The notes below the pieces were generated by a model that ran no database searches, had not been told where the DNA came from, and was given only the letters and a program-made list of their open reading frames with translations. The translations under genes were made by a program, and so were the position numbers. 64,000 nucleotides of DNA from Brachionus plicatilis (Eukaryota; Rotifera; Eurotatoria; Ploima; Brachionidae): positions 604,961-668,960 of the forward strand of contig QEOQ01000192.1 of NCBI GenBank assembly GCA_010279815.1, in the 5' to 3' direction. Numbering within the stretch: the stretch's first letter is position 1; every line of letters starts with the position of its first letter. Shown in pieces: positions 1 to 10,888 of this stretch.

Positions 1-68
1 AAATAAAATTGGAATAGAAAATATAAAATTTTTTGACTGGATAAAATAATCTCTGTTTTAATTATAAA

Positions 69-115
69 CTGGCGTGAAGTTTTCACGTGAATTAATCAAT
101 TAAGTGAATTAGTTA
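69..115. repeat. Partial copy of the 21.4-kb inverted-repeat element end
   Basis: ACTGGCGTGAAGTTTTCACG then TGAATTAATCAATTAAGTGA matches the left end of the element at 21414 (ACTTGGGCGAAATTTTGACATGAG...). The matching right end was not found. Confidence 0.4.
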
Positions 116-690
116 GAAAAATATTCAAATTCTTTTTATTCAATAAAAAATTAATTGAATTGTATTGAATTATTATTTGAATAAGACAATGAGACTGATT
201 ATAAAAAAAAGTGAATTGATTGGCAATTTTTTTATTGAATAAAAAGTGAGTAAAACACAAAGCTAAGTAAAAAAACAAAATTTATTTATATTTATTTAAT
301 TTTATTTAATTAAAGTTTAAGTCCCATGGACAAATAAAATTGAATCATAGAGATAAGAGAATAAAAAAGTGAATAAAAACAAAACCGAATAAAAGTATAA
401 AAATTAAATTAACAAAATGTTTAGTAAATGAGTTAGATTTTTAATTAATTAATTTGTGTTCGAATTCTTTTAACATTTCGGATCTTTAAACAATTATTTA
501 AACAATTTCAGAAATACTTAAATTACAATGGTGAAAGGAGTTTTACTACTCAAAGCCATTTAAAATAATTAACAAAAAAAAATAATCTAAATTTATTTTA
601 AGATTTAGTCTTAATTAAAAATATCAGTAAAAATTTTCCCTAAAAAATTTGTATTTAAAAAAAAAAACTTTAGTTATAAATTTTAGTTAA

Positions 691-930
691 GTTGACTAAA
701 AACAAGTTAACTAAATTTTAGTTGACTAAAAATAAGTTAACTAAAATTTAGTCGACTAAAAATTAGTTAGCTAAAAGCTAGTTGGCTAAATTTTAGTTAG
801 CTAAAAACAAGTCGACTAAAAATTAGTTAGCTAAAAGCTAGTTGGCTAAATTTTAGTTAGCTAAAAATAAGCCGACTAAAATTTAGTTAACTAAAAACTA
901 GTCGACTAAAAATTAGTTAACTAAACTAAA
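691..930. repeat. 15-bp minisatellite of palindromic units
   Basis: About sixteen head-to-tail units of the form GTYRRCTAAAAWTWA run from 691 to 930. Examples are GTTGACTAAAAACAA, GTCGACTAAAAATTA and GTTAGCTAAAAGCTA. Each junction creates a near-palindrome such as TTTTAGTCGACTAAAA. A higher-order 60-bp period is exact over the units starting at 751 and 811. Function unknown. Confidence 0.9.
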
Positions 931-1883
931 GAGAAAACTCCCATCACTATTATTGACCGATTCAAATCTATGCTTTATTGGCCTTTATTAAAAAAATATT
1001 TTTGTAATAAAATTCATCCATTTTTATTTATTGTGTCAATATAATTTTTTTATTGGAACATATTGTGTCAATTTCATAATCTATTGACAATAGAGCCTCT
1101 CATAATATTATTCTATTTTCTTTTTGCTGTTCATCTTTGCTTAAAAAATTTTTAATTTAAATTTAGAAGCTAAATTAGTCGAAAAAAAATATTATTATTT
1201 ATTATAATAAGTTTTTTTTTGTTTGAAAACTTAAAAATTAATTTGAATTAATTAGTATTAGTTATTCAATTAAAATTTTTAGGCTGAAGTTATGTACAGT
1301 TAAAAAAGATCTTTCCATAGCATGTCAAATGAAAGATAATTATCTGAAAAAAAGAGACTAGTTACAAATACTTCATATTGGAGAATTTTCGGATGTCTTT
1401 TTATGCACTGGTGACACAAATCATCGTGATTATTGCTAACGATCCCATCCGATTTAGTCCGTTCTTAAAGAGCATTTAATTGTAAATTGAGATGAATAAC
1501 TAATTTGGTTACTGATGAAGTCATTTATAAATTTGAGACCTATAAAAGACAATCAAATTTAAGCTAAAAATTAAGTATCTTTCAATAGTCCAATTAGATT
1601 TTTTTTGATTAAATTTATTTGAGCATTTTGAAGTTTAAAAGTCAATTTAAGTTATTTTAATTTTTTTCGAACAAAAAAAAGTATTTTTACATTGAAATAA
1701 TTTTTTTAAATTAATGAAGTTTTTTTTAATTTAAGAATTTTTTTAAGATAAATTATTTTTTTTACCGTAAGATTAATTTTACATAAAGAACTAATTTGTA
1801 ACGATAATTTTACGAGAATTTACGTAATCTTAGAAGAACTATCAAATTTTTGCAAAAAATTACCAAAATTTTCAACAAATAAT

Positions 1884-2075
1884 AGCAAAATGTAAAAAGT
1901 TTTACATTTTTACATTTTCATATTTTTAGATTTTTTGTGCATTATTTCATAAAATTTTTATTTTTAATTTTGCTAACTAAATAATTTGAAAGAGTTATTT
2001 TTTTATTTTCTGAAATATTGCACAAAAATCTAAAAATTTGAAAATGTAAAAATGTAAAATTATTTTCATTTTGCC
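1884..2075. mobile_element. MITE family A, copy 1 (192 bp)
   Basis: Long terminal inverted repeats: left AGCAAAATGTAAAA..., right ...CATTTTGCC, with internal TTTTTAGATTTTTTGTGC mirrored on the right arm. An exact 8-bp target duplication CAAATAAT flanks it (1876-1883 and 2076-2083). No coding capacity. Confidence 0.85.
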
Positions 2076-2527
2076 CAAATAATGAAATAAATTTGAAGAT
2101 TTTGTAAGAAATAATTGAAAAAATATTTTTTTAAAAATAATAAAAATTTATTAATAAATCAAAAAAAAGAGCAAAAAATGACAATTTTACGTAAAATTAC
2201 AAAAATTTCTGTAAGAACCATCTAAAATATAATCACTGTTTATTATATTTTGAATTTATTTTGAAATTTTAGGTATCTCTTAAGTCATCTAAAAAAATTA
2301 AAATTATCCATCAAATTCTTTTTTTATTTTGAATATCCTGGCAAATTTGAAATTTTGAAATTTTTTTGGCTGAGTGTGAAAATTTTGAGAGAATAACTCA
2401 AAAAATATGCGAGAAAATGTCTGCCCCAAATGTCCTTTTAAAAAATATTGAACAATTTAAATTAAAAAAGCTTAACGAAAAACAAAGATTTATAATTTAT
2501 TTTACGAAAAGTGTGAATTAAAGGAGT

Positions 2528-5500
2528 CTAGCATCTATTGCATGTCGATCGACATGGATGGGGGTTGTATGCATCCAATATGTTACAAAAATTGCCTAAA
2601 AATTTACAATCAATATTCGAATCGAAGCAATTCTTTTCCAATTGCTGACATGTTTTACAACAAAAATCATTTATTTTGAAGCCTTTAATGTAAAAATTTC
2701 CATTGTCACAATTTGTAACGAGAAAAGAATTCTGGCTCTTGCAATAGAATTCGTCAATATCTTCACAATTTTTTTGTATTGATGTTAAAATTCTGAATGT
2801 TGAAGTGGTAGTGGATGTTGAAGTGGTGGTGGATGTTGAAGTGGTGGTGGATGTTGAAGTGGTGGTAGATGCTGTAGTGGTAGTGGATGTTGTAAAGGTA
2901 GCACTAGTCGTTGACAAAGTTGTGATCGGAGTCGAGTCCGAAGTAATCAAATTTTGACAACTAAAAAAAACTTTTATTAAATGATTTGAAATTTATAATT
3001 AGACCGAAAAAAATTTTATCATAAAAAAATAATTTAGTTTATATAACGGGTTTTGTAAAATTAAGTACAAAATGATAAAAAGAACAGAAAAAAATTAAAA
3101 AAATTTACATTTTACAGAATTAATTTCAAACTTTTTAGAAAAGAAATTTATTTAATTTTTTTACACTTTGTTCTGTTCTTTTGTACTGAACTTCAAAAAT
3201 CTATATAACGGGTGATTTAAAATGCTTTGCAAAATTTTTAGACCCATGTTAAAATATCAACCGATAATCAGACAAGGTTTAAAAATAAAACATTTACTAA
3301 CAAGATCTTCTATTTTTTTATTTTATGTTTGGTATCAAGTTAGTACACTTTTACCAAGTTCTAAGCAAAAAAACACAACTGATACCTATTGCGCTCGATT
3401 TCCTTGACTTTTATTCATTTTTCATAAAAAATTAAAAATATTTTATTCTCAAAGAATTTAAGTATCCATTGAACTAAATATCAGTTTTCTGAATATTCGT
3501 TTAAAAGATACTGTCTAAATTTGGTCAAAATTTTCGCTTTGTATTATTTTTTTTAAAATATTTATAAAAGAATCTTTTAAAAATAAAGACTTGACACTGT
3601 GGGAATTTTATATTTTTAAGATGTAAAGGGTGTTCAAAAAGGTTGAAGCGCTTTTGTTTTTAAAAAAAATTAGGAATCAAAAAGTTCTAAAATTTTGAAA
3701 ATTTTAGATTTATAAACTGTCAAAAAGGATAATTTTACAAGGATTAAAATGGTATATAAATTATTTAATTTTGTCTCTTAGATCAAAAATAATTGCAAAA
3801 AATCCCTAAAAGGATCATTTTTTGACTTTTTGAAAATTTGCCTGAAAATGGAGTTTTTTGGCATTACTTTGATCTAAGAGACACATAAAATTAAATGATT
3901 TATGCACCATTTTAATCCTTGTAAAATTATCTTTTTTGACAGGATATAAATCTCAAAATCTTAAAATCAAAATTAATTTTTTTTTAATAATATAAATTTT
4001 TTTCTTAATTTGTAATTTAAAATTTAATTTCTAACCAAAAGGTTAGGAATCATTGAACCATATTTAAAATTCGATGATAATATATCAATATATCTCCTGG
4101 CAAAGTTTATAAAGAAATGACTTGACCTAATGATAGAAAAATATTATCAGGATGGTGCAAAGCTGTCTATTGGAATACATTTTTGGGAACAATTAAAAGC
4201 TTAAGTTTATGATGGTGATAAACTAAGACTTTGATGATAGTTAAGATAAAGATCTTGTAAATTCTTACTTTAAACCGGTGTAACTAGGTAAACAAAGACA
4301 GCTATATGTTAACCCAGAGCTGATACAAAGACCATTATTCAGACATGGATTTAAAGAACAGGGATCAATTAAAATGTTGCAATTTGGACCAGTGAAGCCT
4401 TGTTGGCAAATGCATCTATAACCATCGACAATTGAAAGACATGATCCTCCATTCTGACATGGTGATGATAAACAATAATTAATAAATGTTTGACAATTAT
4501 TTCCGGTGTAACCAGCAGGGCACAAACAAGCATAGCCATTAGTTATCTCGTTACAAGTGCCATTGTTTTGGCACGGCTGGCTAATACAATTGTTAATTCT
4601 AAATTCACATCTAAGACCAGTGAAAGAGTTAGGACATGCACAGGTATAGGAACTCAATGTGTTCAAGCAACTACCTCCATTGAGACAAGGCGCAGAATCA
4701 CAGTTCTTTTAAATTATTTATTTTAGAAAATTAATTTAGGTTTAATAATTTTAGATATTTACATTTATTTGAGTATTGCAGTTAATTCCAGTAAAGCCTG
4801 CGGGACATGTGCATGTGTAGCCGAATATTTGATCAACACAAGTTGCACCACCAAAGCAAGGAAAAGAGTCACAAAAACTAACTCGTGTCTCACATCTAGA
4901 TCCAGTAAAACCATTTGGACAAATACAGCTATTAATAAATATTTTAAAATTAATTATTTTTTTGTTTTTGTCATTTAAAAAAAAAAATACATCAATCCAC
5001 ATGTTGAATTTTGACATGATCCACCATTAATGCATGGGTTTATAGAACAAAAGTTGATTTGAGTTTGACAATTGGTGCCAGTAAAATCACACGGACATGT
5101 GCATTCGTAAGTTCCTGGTGATGCTAAATACAAAATAAATTTAGGATTTTTATGTCAAAAATAAAAAAAAATTTACAAGAACTGCAGTTTCCTCGAATGC
5201 ATGGATTTTGCGTACATGGATTTATGATTAATTCACAATTGGTGCCAGAAAAACCAAAATTACATGCACTTTTTAAAAATAAAAAAATTGATTGAAAATT
5301 TACTCGGTTTTGTGAAATTTAGTACAAAAGAACAGAACAAAGTGTAAAAAATTTAATAACTTTTTTTCTAAAAGTTTAAAATTAATTCTGTGAATACAGA
5401 ATGGTGCAACATTCAAAGTTGCATCAACTGTAAAAATCTGCTAATGATGTGCAAAATCTCTGAAAAATGCCGATTATATTGAAATTTAATTTCTGCTTAT

Positions 5501-8500
5501 CTCTGCAAATTTAGAAGACTTTGATATTTGATGCAACTTTGAATGTTGCACTAAGTTGCATTTACAGAATTAAGTTTAAACATTTAGAAAAAAATTTATT
5601 CAATTTTTTTACATTATTTTCTGATCGTTTTATCATTTTGTACTGAATTTCACAAAACCAATTTACTCAATGTTATTTTTTTATTGTAATTTACCATTGA
5701 AATGAAGTTCCTAGTTGGTTACATACACCGCGTCCATTACATGGATCAGGTTGACAAACATTTAATAAACTTTGACAGCTAATAACAAAAAATAGTAAAA
5801 TTTTATTTTATTTTTCAATTTCTACTTTGAACCGGTGTAACTAGGTAAACAAAGACAGCTATATGTTAACCCAGAGTTGATACAAAGACCATTGTTTAGA
5901 CATGGTCTCGATGAACAAGGATCCACTATGATATTACAATTTGGACCACTGTAGCCCACTGGACAAATACAATTATAACCATTGATAATTTGCTGGCATG
6001 TTCCTCCATTCTGACATGGCGATGATTGACAACCATCATTTGTATTTGTTGCCATACTTGTAGTCATAATTAAAGTCTGACAACTAATGCCGGTAAATCC
6101 AGGAAAGCATTGGCAAACAAAGCTTTCTGAGGAATTATCAGTACATACACCATTGTTTTGACAAGGATTTGATGAACATGGACTAACAATCGCATTGCAA
6201 TTTGGACCTGTATAACCCTTTTAATTATTTAAATTAATAAAAATATTTAATTTTAAGTTCTTTTTTATTCTATTAAATTGTGACTTACGGTGTTACAATT
6301 ACACGTGTAAGAATTAACACCCTGCACACAAATTCCGTTTGGTGAACACGGATTACTCAGACAATTATTTATGATGCTTTCGCATCTAGTCCCAGTGTAG
6401 CCAGGTGAACACACACAAATCCATGAGTTGAGAGAATTTTGGCAAAGTGCATTGTTTAAGCAAGGATTTGACGAACAAGTGTTTATCACTATTTCACATA
6501 ATTGCCCTGTGTAGCCTGGTAGACAAACGCAAACATAACCACCAACCAAGTTTTGACAAATAGCACCATTTTGGCATGGAATGCTTAAACAATAATTTAC
6601 CAAATTAGCTGTAGTTGTAGTCGTAGTCGTTGTTGAGGTGGAAATTGGATTAGCGCATCCTTCACAATTAAAGCTGCTGCATATGCCCAGACATGAACAA
6701 GTGTATCCAGAGCTTCCAAGTAAATGACAAGTTCCACCATTCAAGCAAGGATTAGACAAGCAAGGGTTTTCTTAAAATTATTTCAAGACTTAGAATTTTA
6801 ATTTTAAAAAGTCAGCTAAATTATACTAGTTTCGCAAAATTGACCTGAATAACCTAATAGACAAACACATTCAAAACCAATTGCACCAGACACGGTGGTA
6901 TTTCTACAAGTACCTCCATTTTGACAGAGTGAATTTGATTCATTGCAACGTTGAACAGAATCTTTAAAAAAAAATGAATTTAAGGTTGGAAAAAATTTAT
7001 GTACGATTTCTCATTACTAATATTTGGGCACCGATTGCATGAACGCAAACAACTTTGCCAAATTGGAGCCCCATTCAAAAGTGCATTGTCGCATAGAGTA
7101 GAATAGCGTGCGCAATCATAAAAATTATCTTTACAAGTCAATATTTTGTATTCTAAAATAAAAATCAAAAAATCAAAAAAAATCAAAAAAAAATTAATAA
7201 AAATTTAAAAAAATTAAAAAAAAATGCTTTCATTTAATAGTGTTGGCAAACGGGGTGTCGATGGGATTTGAGGTGACAGCTTCAAAGTATGTACTTAAAT
7301 CAACTTAACTAAATAAAAAATGACAGCTTCACTCCGTTTCCAACACTACCATTTAATGCACTGACAAAATAAACCCTTTTTTACTGACAAAAATATGATT
7401 TTTTTATTAATTTATTTGAATTTATTTGAATTAAGATTTTTACCACTGAAGTATATTCAGGCAATAATTGGTCAAAGGACAAAAGCTGGAAGACCAACAA
7501 AAACAAAATCATGTCTAGTAACACAATAATCAAATAAAAAATTTTATTTAATTTTTTTTAATTTAATAATGATGATTTTAAATTAAAGGTTTTCTAAATA
7601 AACAAATTATTTTGAAGACTTTTTTGCGAAAAATTGAAGTTTAAGATCAAGATCAAAATATAAAATGCAATATTTTTTCTAAAAATGAAAATTATTTTAA
7701 TTTAAATTTCTGAATTTATTTAACCTGAATTATTTAAATTATTGATTATTTTATTTTAAAAAAAAGTTTAATCTTTATGATGTTTTTTTGATTATGAAAT
7801 ATTATTAGAAATAATATATCTAATGTTCAGAAATTATTAAAACCATTAAATTAATTGAGTTTTAAAATTTTAAATGAGCATTTTGATCTAAAAATTTTAT
7901 CTGAAACCTCAATTTTCCTGTTTTACAATTAAATATTTTTCAATAAAATAACCATTTTGAACATAAAATAATTATATACAGCAAAAATTTTTAGAATAAA
8001 TAAATTAATTTCAACATGCAGGTAATATTTTCTCAAAAAGAATTGATTGAGTTTAAAAACATGATTGGTAAATAAAGCCGTTGTTAAGTTGGATCAAAAA
8101 CTACTGCAAAAAATATTTTTGTTAGATTGAACACCAGTTTTATTTCAATAATTGGAAATTATTTTAAAAATGAATGTTTAACATTTTTGAACATAATTTG
8201 TTAAACGTAAACAAAAGCAAAAAATTAAAAAATCTTTATATTAAAAAAGGATGAATCGAATATTGATAGAAACAGTACTAAATATTAAGTTTTTCTAACA
8301 TTTTTCTCAATTAATAGAACTTTGGAATTTTATGTTAGAAATTTTCCAATTTTTTCAAAATAATCATTTTATTTTCCTTTAAGTTATATAGCTCTAAACT
8401 TCACCGCCGCTTTTATATTTTACAAATTTTATTGACTTAAGCCAATAAAGTAATGACTGAAAAAACATTTTTAAATTAATTTTAAAAGAAAAAGCTGATA

Positions 8501-10888
8501 ATGAAATTTTTTTTTCAAATAAAAAAAGAAAAAAGTTTAAGCCAAAAAAAAAATTTTTTAAAAATTACTTCTACAGCTTTGACAACACGAAGTCGAAATT
8601 CTTGGATCAGAACAGTATGCATCAATTCCATGATTAGCCAGCTCACCTAGTCTAAAAAGCTCTGAGCAGTTTATTTGGTTTACTGTGAGACCGAGTTGGT
8701 ATCCAACGAGCACATTGGTTGGCATAATTGTGTCTCCAAATAAACATGTATTATTTGAAGCCTTTTGATCCAGAACACATTCTCCATTGATACAAATCTT
8801 TTTTTAAAAATTTTTTTTTTTAATAAAGAGTTTTTTATTTTTTCCCAGACTTACTTTTCCAACATCACATGCAGTGCCATCTACAGCACCACCTGGCACC
8901 GATAAACATGACAAACTTGTTGTGTTTGGATAACAAAAAAGAGCACATGAACCAGAATTAATGAGTAACTTTAAATTAAAAATTAAAATTAATTCTGGAA
9001 AAATTTAAATTAATTTTAATCACTGGACACGATGAAGACTGAGGTCCGTATTGCATTTTGCACTGATCATTAGCTGTCCAAATTAAACCAGGATATGTCA
9101 AACTAACTAATGATAGCTCAGCAGGAAAACTAGTTGGTATATTAGTCAAACAGGATGCTGTAGAACTTACATCACTAAAAAAATTATTTTTTGTTTTGTA
9201 AATAAAATTAAAAATTTTACTTTAATTGATCATTTAATAAAACAGATTTGAATTGATTTATGCTGCAATCTGAAAAAAGGTAAAAGTTTGTCTGCGGAGG
9301 GTTGGAGTTTAAGACTGGAGTCATAATAAAGTTCAGTGAATCGTCACAGCCGACTTCACCATCATGCAAAGAGCCCAAGTTATGTCCTAATTCATGAGCG
9401 ATCACTATTGAGTTGGCAAAACCTCCAGAATCTTCGCTAATCGAATATTTGTTTGTCTGGCAAACTTGACCGATTGTGGCGAAACCAGCGACCCCTTTAC
9501 GGTTCGCAGGACTAGCAGTCAAGTCATTTGACCACAAGTCTTTGCTGAAAAAAAAAAATTTTTAATTTAAGTTTAAATTTTAGAGGTAATGCCATTAATT
9601 TTTTACTTAAAAAGAGCCACAGCATGGTCAAAGGTGAACTGAAATGTTTTTGAGTTCATAAAGTTTGTGAATGCAGTCAATGTCTTGTCAGTAATAACCA
9701 CTTCTTTGCCTTCATAAGTCATAAAATTAGAGTCACCAACATTTGCTACATCCAACCAGGTCTGATCAGCAGGATTCTTTTTTTTAAATTTTAAATTTTA
9801 AATTTTTTTATATATTTTTTTTAATTTACTGTCAAAAACAAATAATTTTTTAACACTATAAATATTTTAAGATCTGGATCATTCATCAAAGAGTTGGTAT
9901 AGCGCTGGCTTATCTAAATTTAAATATTATTAAGAAAAATTTTTATTTTTTTGTCTTACTCCATTAATTAGATGGGCATAGTAAATTCTCATCTGGGAAA
10001 AAATCAGACTTTGGTCATCAGTGCCAATGAAACGCCGATGATAGTCGTACACAGACGAGTCTGTCACGACCAAAAGTTCCACATACAAATTAATAGGTTG
10101 ACCATCTAGTCCAACTCTTCCTGTTTTTTTCCTTGAACTACACCATTTTAGAAACTCAACCTGAATAAAGCTTTTTAAAAAAATACCTGATCGAGTTGTT
10201 GATTTTTGCAAAGGTTTCTTGGCGAAAAAAAATAAAAAATTGTATAAAAATATATCACAACTTACCTGGTGAAATTAAATAATCTAAATTCTGACTGGAA
10301 TAATCAGAGTTAATAGATCTTTTTTTAATTTGATGCTTGTTAGAGTCCGATGTGTAATTACTGGATCCATTTGTAAAGACAGGGTAAATGTCAAATGCAA
10401 AATTTTGACTCCTGGTCGAATAAACAGTGCCAATCTGGTAAAAAAAATTAATTTTTTATCTTGAAAAAATTTAAAATCCTACAAAGCTTAGTTGATTGTT
10501 TAAAATTTTGTATCGAGTCAAAGTGGCCCAGCCATCTCCGGACATTTGTTCGTATTTTTCATACAAATCCGCGGATTTGAAAGTGTACTCAGTAGGTTGA
10601 CCATTTGATATTACATAAACATTGTCAGTTCCTCTGTGAGCAGTAGATTTTACAAATTCAAAATCGAAATTTTCGCCAAACTCGCTAAATTTAACTCTAA
10701 ATTTGTCTGGAAATGCTTGGTCATTCTTCAGGGTAAAATTCAAATTTAGATTTTCGATAAAACGACTTTGATCTGATCAGATGTTAATTAACATGGTTTA
10801 TGAATTTTGAAATTATTATTAAATTACCTTTGGAAGCCAAAGAAAAAGTTAGAGAAAAAATTAAATTTAAAGCTGTAAAAATTTTCAT
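2528..10888 (-). CDS. Secreted reprolysin-type metalloprotease with ShKT and about 16 EGF repeats (20 exons)
   Basis: Exons in transcription order: 10888-10828, 10772-10483, 10434-10266, 10186-9960, 9913-9830, 9776-9607, 9544-9221, 9174-9024, 8968-8855, 8797-8569, 7152-7018, 6961-6827, 6770-6289, 6217-5826, 5778-5695, 5268-5177, 5123-4991, 4928-4763, 4705-4269, 2960-2528. All joins are GT/AG with matching phase; the sum is 4308 nt, 1435 aa plus stop. The start is the ATG of a hydrophobic signal peptide ([20 protein letters not shown]). A pro-domain ends near a basic KKR (154-156). The zinc site is [12 protein letters not shown] (H384, E385, H388, H394, D395), with a candidate Met-turn at M408. 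A cysteine-rich ADAM/ADAMTS-like region follows, then ShKT (about 610-645), about 16 EGF modules, a Thr/Ser-rich linker and two C-terminal ShKT-like modules. Expected role: secreted matrix or shedding protease. The 1.4-kb intron 8568-7153 joins the two halves; the matching phase (A|AA) favours one gene, but two adjacent genes remain possible. Confidence 0.72.
3049..3201. mobile_element. MITE family B, copy 1 (153 bp), in a metalloprotease-gene intron
   Basis: Terminal inverted repeats GGTTTTGTAAAATTAAGTAC and its imperfect inverse, with a GTACAAAA...TTTTGTAC core. A 9-bp target duplication TATATAACG lies at 3040-3048 and 3202-3210. It lies within the last intron (4268-2961) of the metalloprotease-EGF gene. 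Confidence 0.75.
3707..3953. repeat. Foldback element with about 85-bp arms
   Basis: GATTTATAAACTGTCAAAAA...GGATAATTTTACAAGGATTA on the left is mirrored by TAATCCTTGTAAAATTATC...TTTTTTGACAGGATATAAATC on the right, with CTCTTAGATCAAA / TTTGATCTAAGAG at the centre side. Weak pairing may extend to about 3660-3990. It lies in the last intron of the metalloprotease-EGF gene. Confidence 0.75.
5306..5659. mobile_element. MITE family B, copy 2 (354 bp), carrying an inner inverted repeat
   Basis: Ends GGTTTTGTGAAATTTAGTAC and inverse, flanked by an exact 9-bp duplication AATTTACTC (5297-5305, 5660-5668). Inside, 5404-5551 is a second inverted-repeat unit with ends GTGCAACATTCAAAGTTGCA and inverse. 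It fills intron 15 of the metalloprotease-EGF gene. Confidence 0.8.
7238..7348. mobile_element. hAT-like MITE, copy 1 (111 bp)
   Basis: Terminal inverted repeats TAGTGTTGGCAAACGGGGTG and its near-inverse CACTCCGTTTCCAACACTA. Flanked by TCATTTAA / CCATTTAA, an 8-bp duplication with one mismatch. It lies in the 1.4-kb intron between the protease and ShKT exons. The 8-bp duplication and TAG-type end suggest hAT. Confidence 0.75.
7625..7935 (+). repeat. Dispersed repeat, copy 1
   Basis: AAGATCAAGATCAAAATATA, CCTGAATTATTTAAATTATT and TTTAAATGAGCATTTTGATC occur in the same order at 61965-62490. It lies in the 1.4-kb intron of the metalloprotease-EGF gene. Confidence 0.65.
8569..10888 (-). other. 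Protease half of the metalloprotease-EGF gene (exons 1-10)
   Basis: This block holds the signal peptide, pro-domain, catalytic domain and cysteine-rich region. The catalytic exon (9544-9221) carries HExxHxxGxxHD followed by a Met-containing turn, the hallmark of metzincin/adamalysin zinc proteases. The next exons resemble the ADAMTS/ADAM cysteine-rich region (a PGxxxxxxxQC stretch at 9174-9024, an INGEC stretch at 8797-8569). If exon 10 read through instead of splicing, translation would end four codons after its last cysteines (CRSNF then stop), so a shorter protease-only isoform is possible. Seven of the nine introns here are about 45-90 bases; introns 9 (57) and 5 (53) are T-rich. Confidence 0.85.

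Larger units (their letters stand above)
1..2527. other. Intergenic, AT-rich; minisatellite and MITE only
   Basis: Apart from the partial repeat end, the 15-bp array and MITE copy 1, I see low-complexity AT DNA. A very decayed LINE-like stretch may exist near 1440-1560 but is not convincing. This is the 3' flank of the metalloprotease-EGF gene. Confidence 0.6.
2528..7152 (-). other. ShKT/EGF half of the gene (exons 11-20)
   Basis: Exon 11 is a six-cysteine ShKT module (CKDNFYDC...CNRC). Exons 12-19 encode about 16 EGF modules of the C-x-NGG-x-C...C-x-C-xx-GYTG-xx-C type; several modules straddle an intron inside their last loop (after GSK or GLK, completed by the next exon's NC). Exon 20 has a threonine/serine tract, likely a mucin-like O-glycosylated spacer, then two ShKT-like cysteine modules ending at CNRC. 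ShKT and EGF domains usually mediate extracellular protein-protein contacts. No transmembrane segment is visible, so the product should be secreted. If this is a separate gene, its own start and signal peptide are not visible upstream. Confidence 0.85.

Noticed and set aside
691..930. CRISPR-like array
   Set aside because: Units are 15 bp with no unique spacers; this is a minisatellite in a eukaryotic genome.
1380..1560. LINE C-terminal remnant (VTDEVIYKFETYK resembling LPDEVI...)
   Set aside because: Only one short block matches and frames are broken; could be chance.
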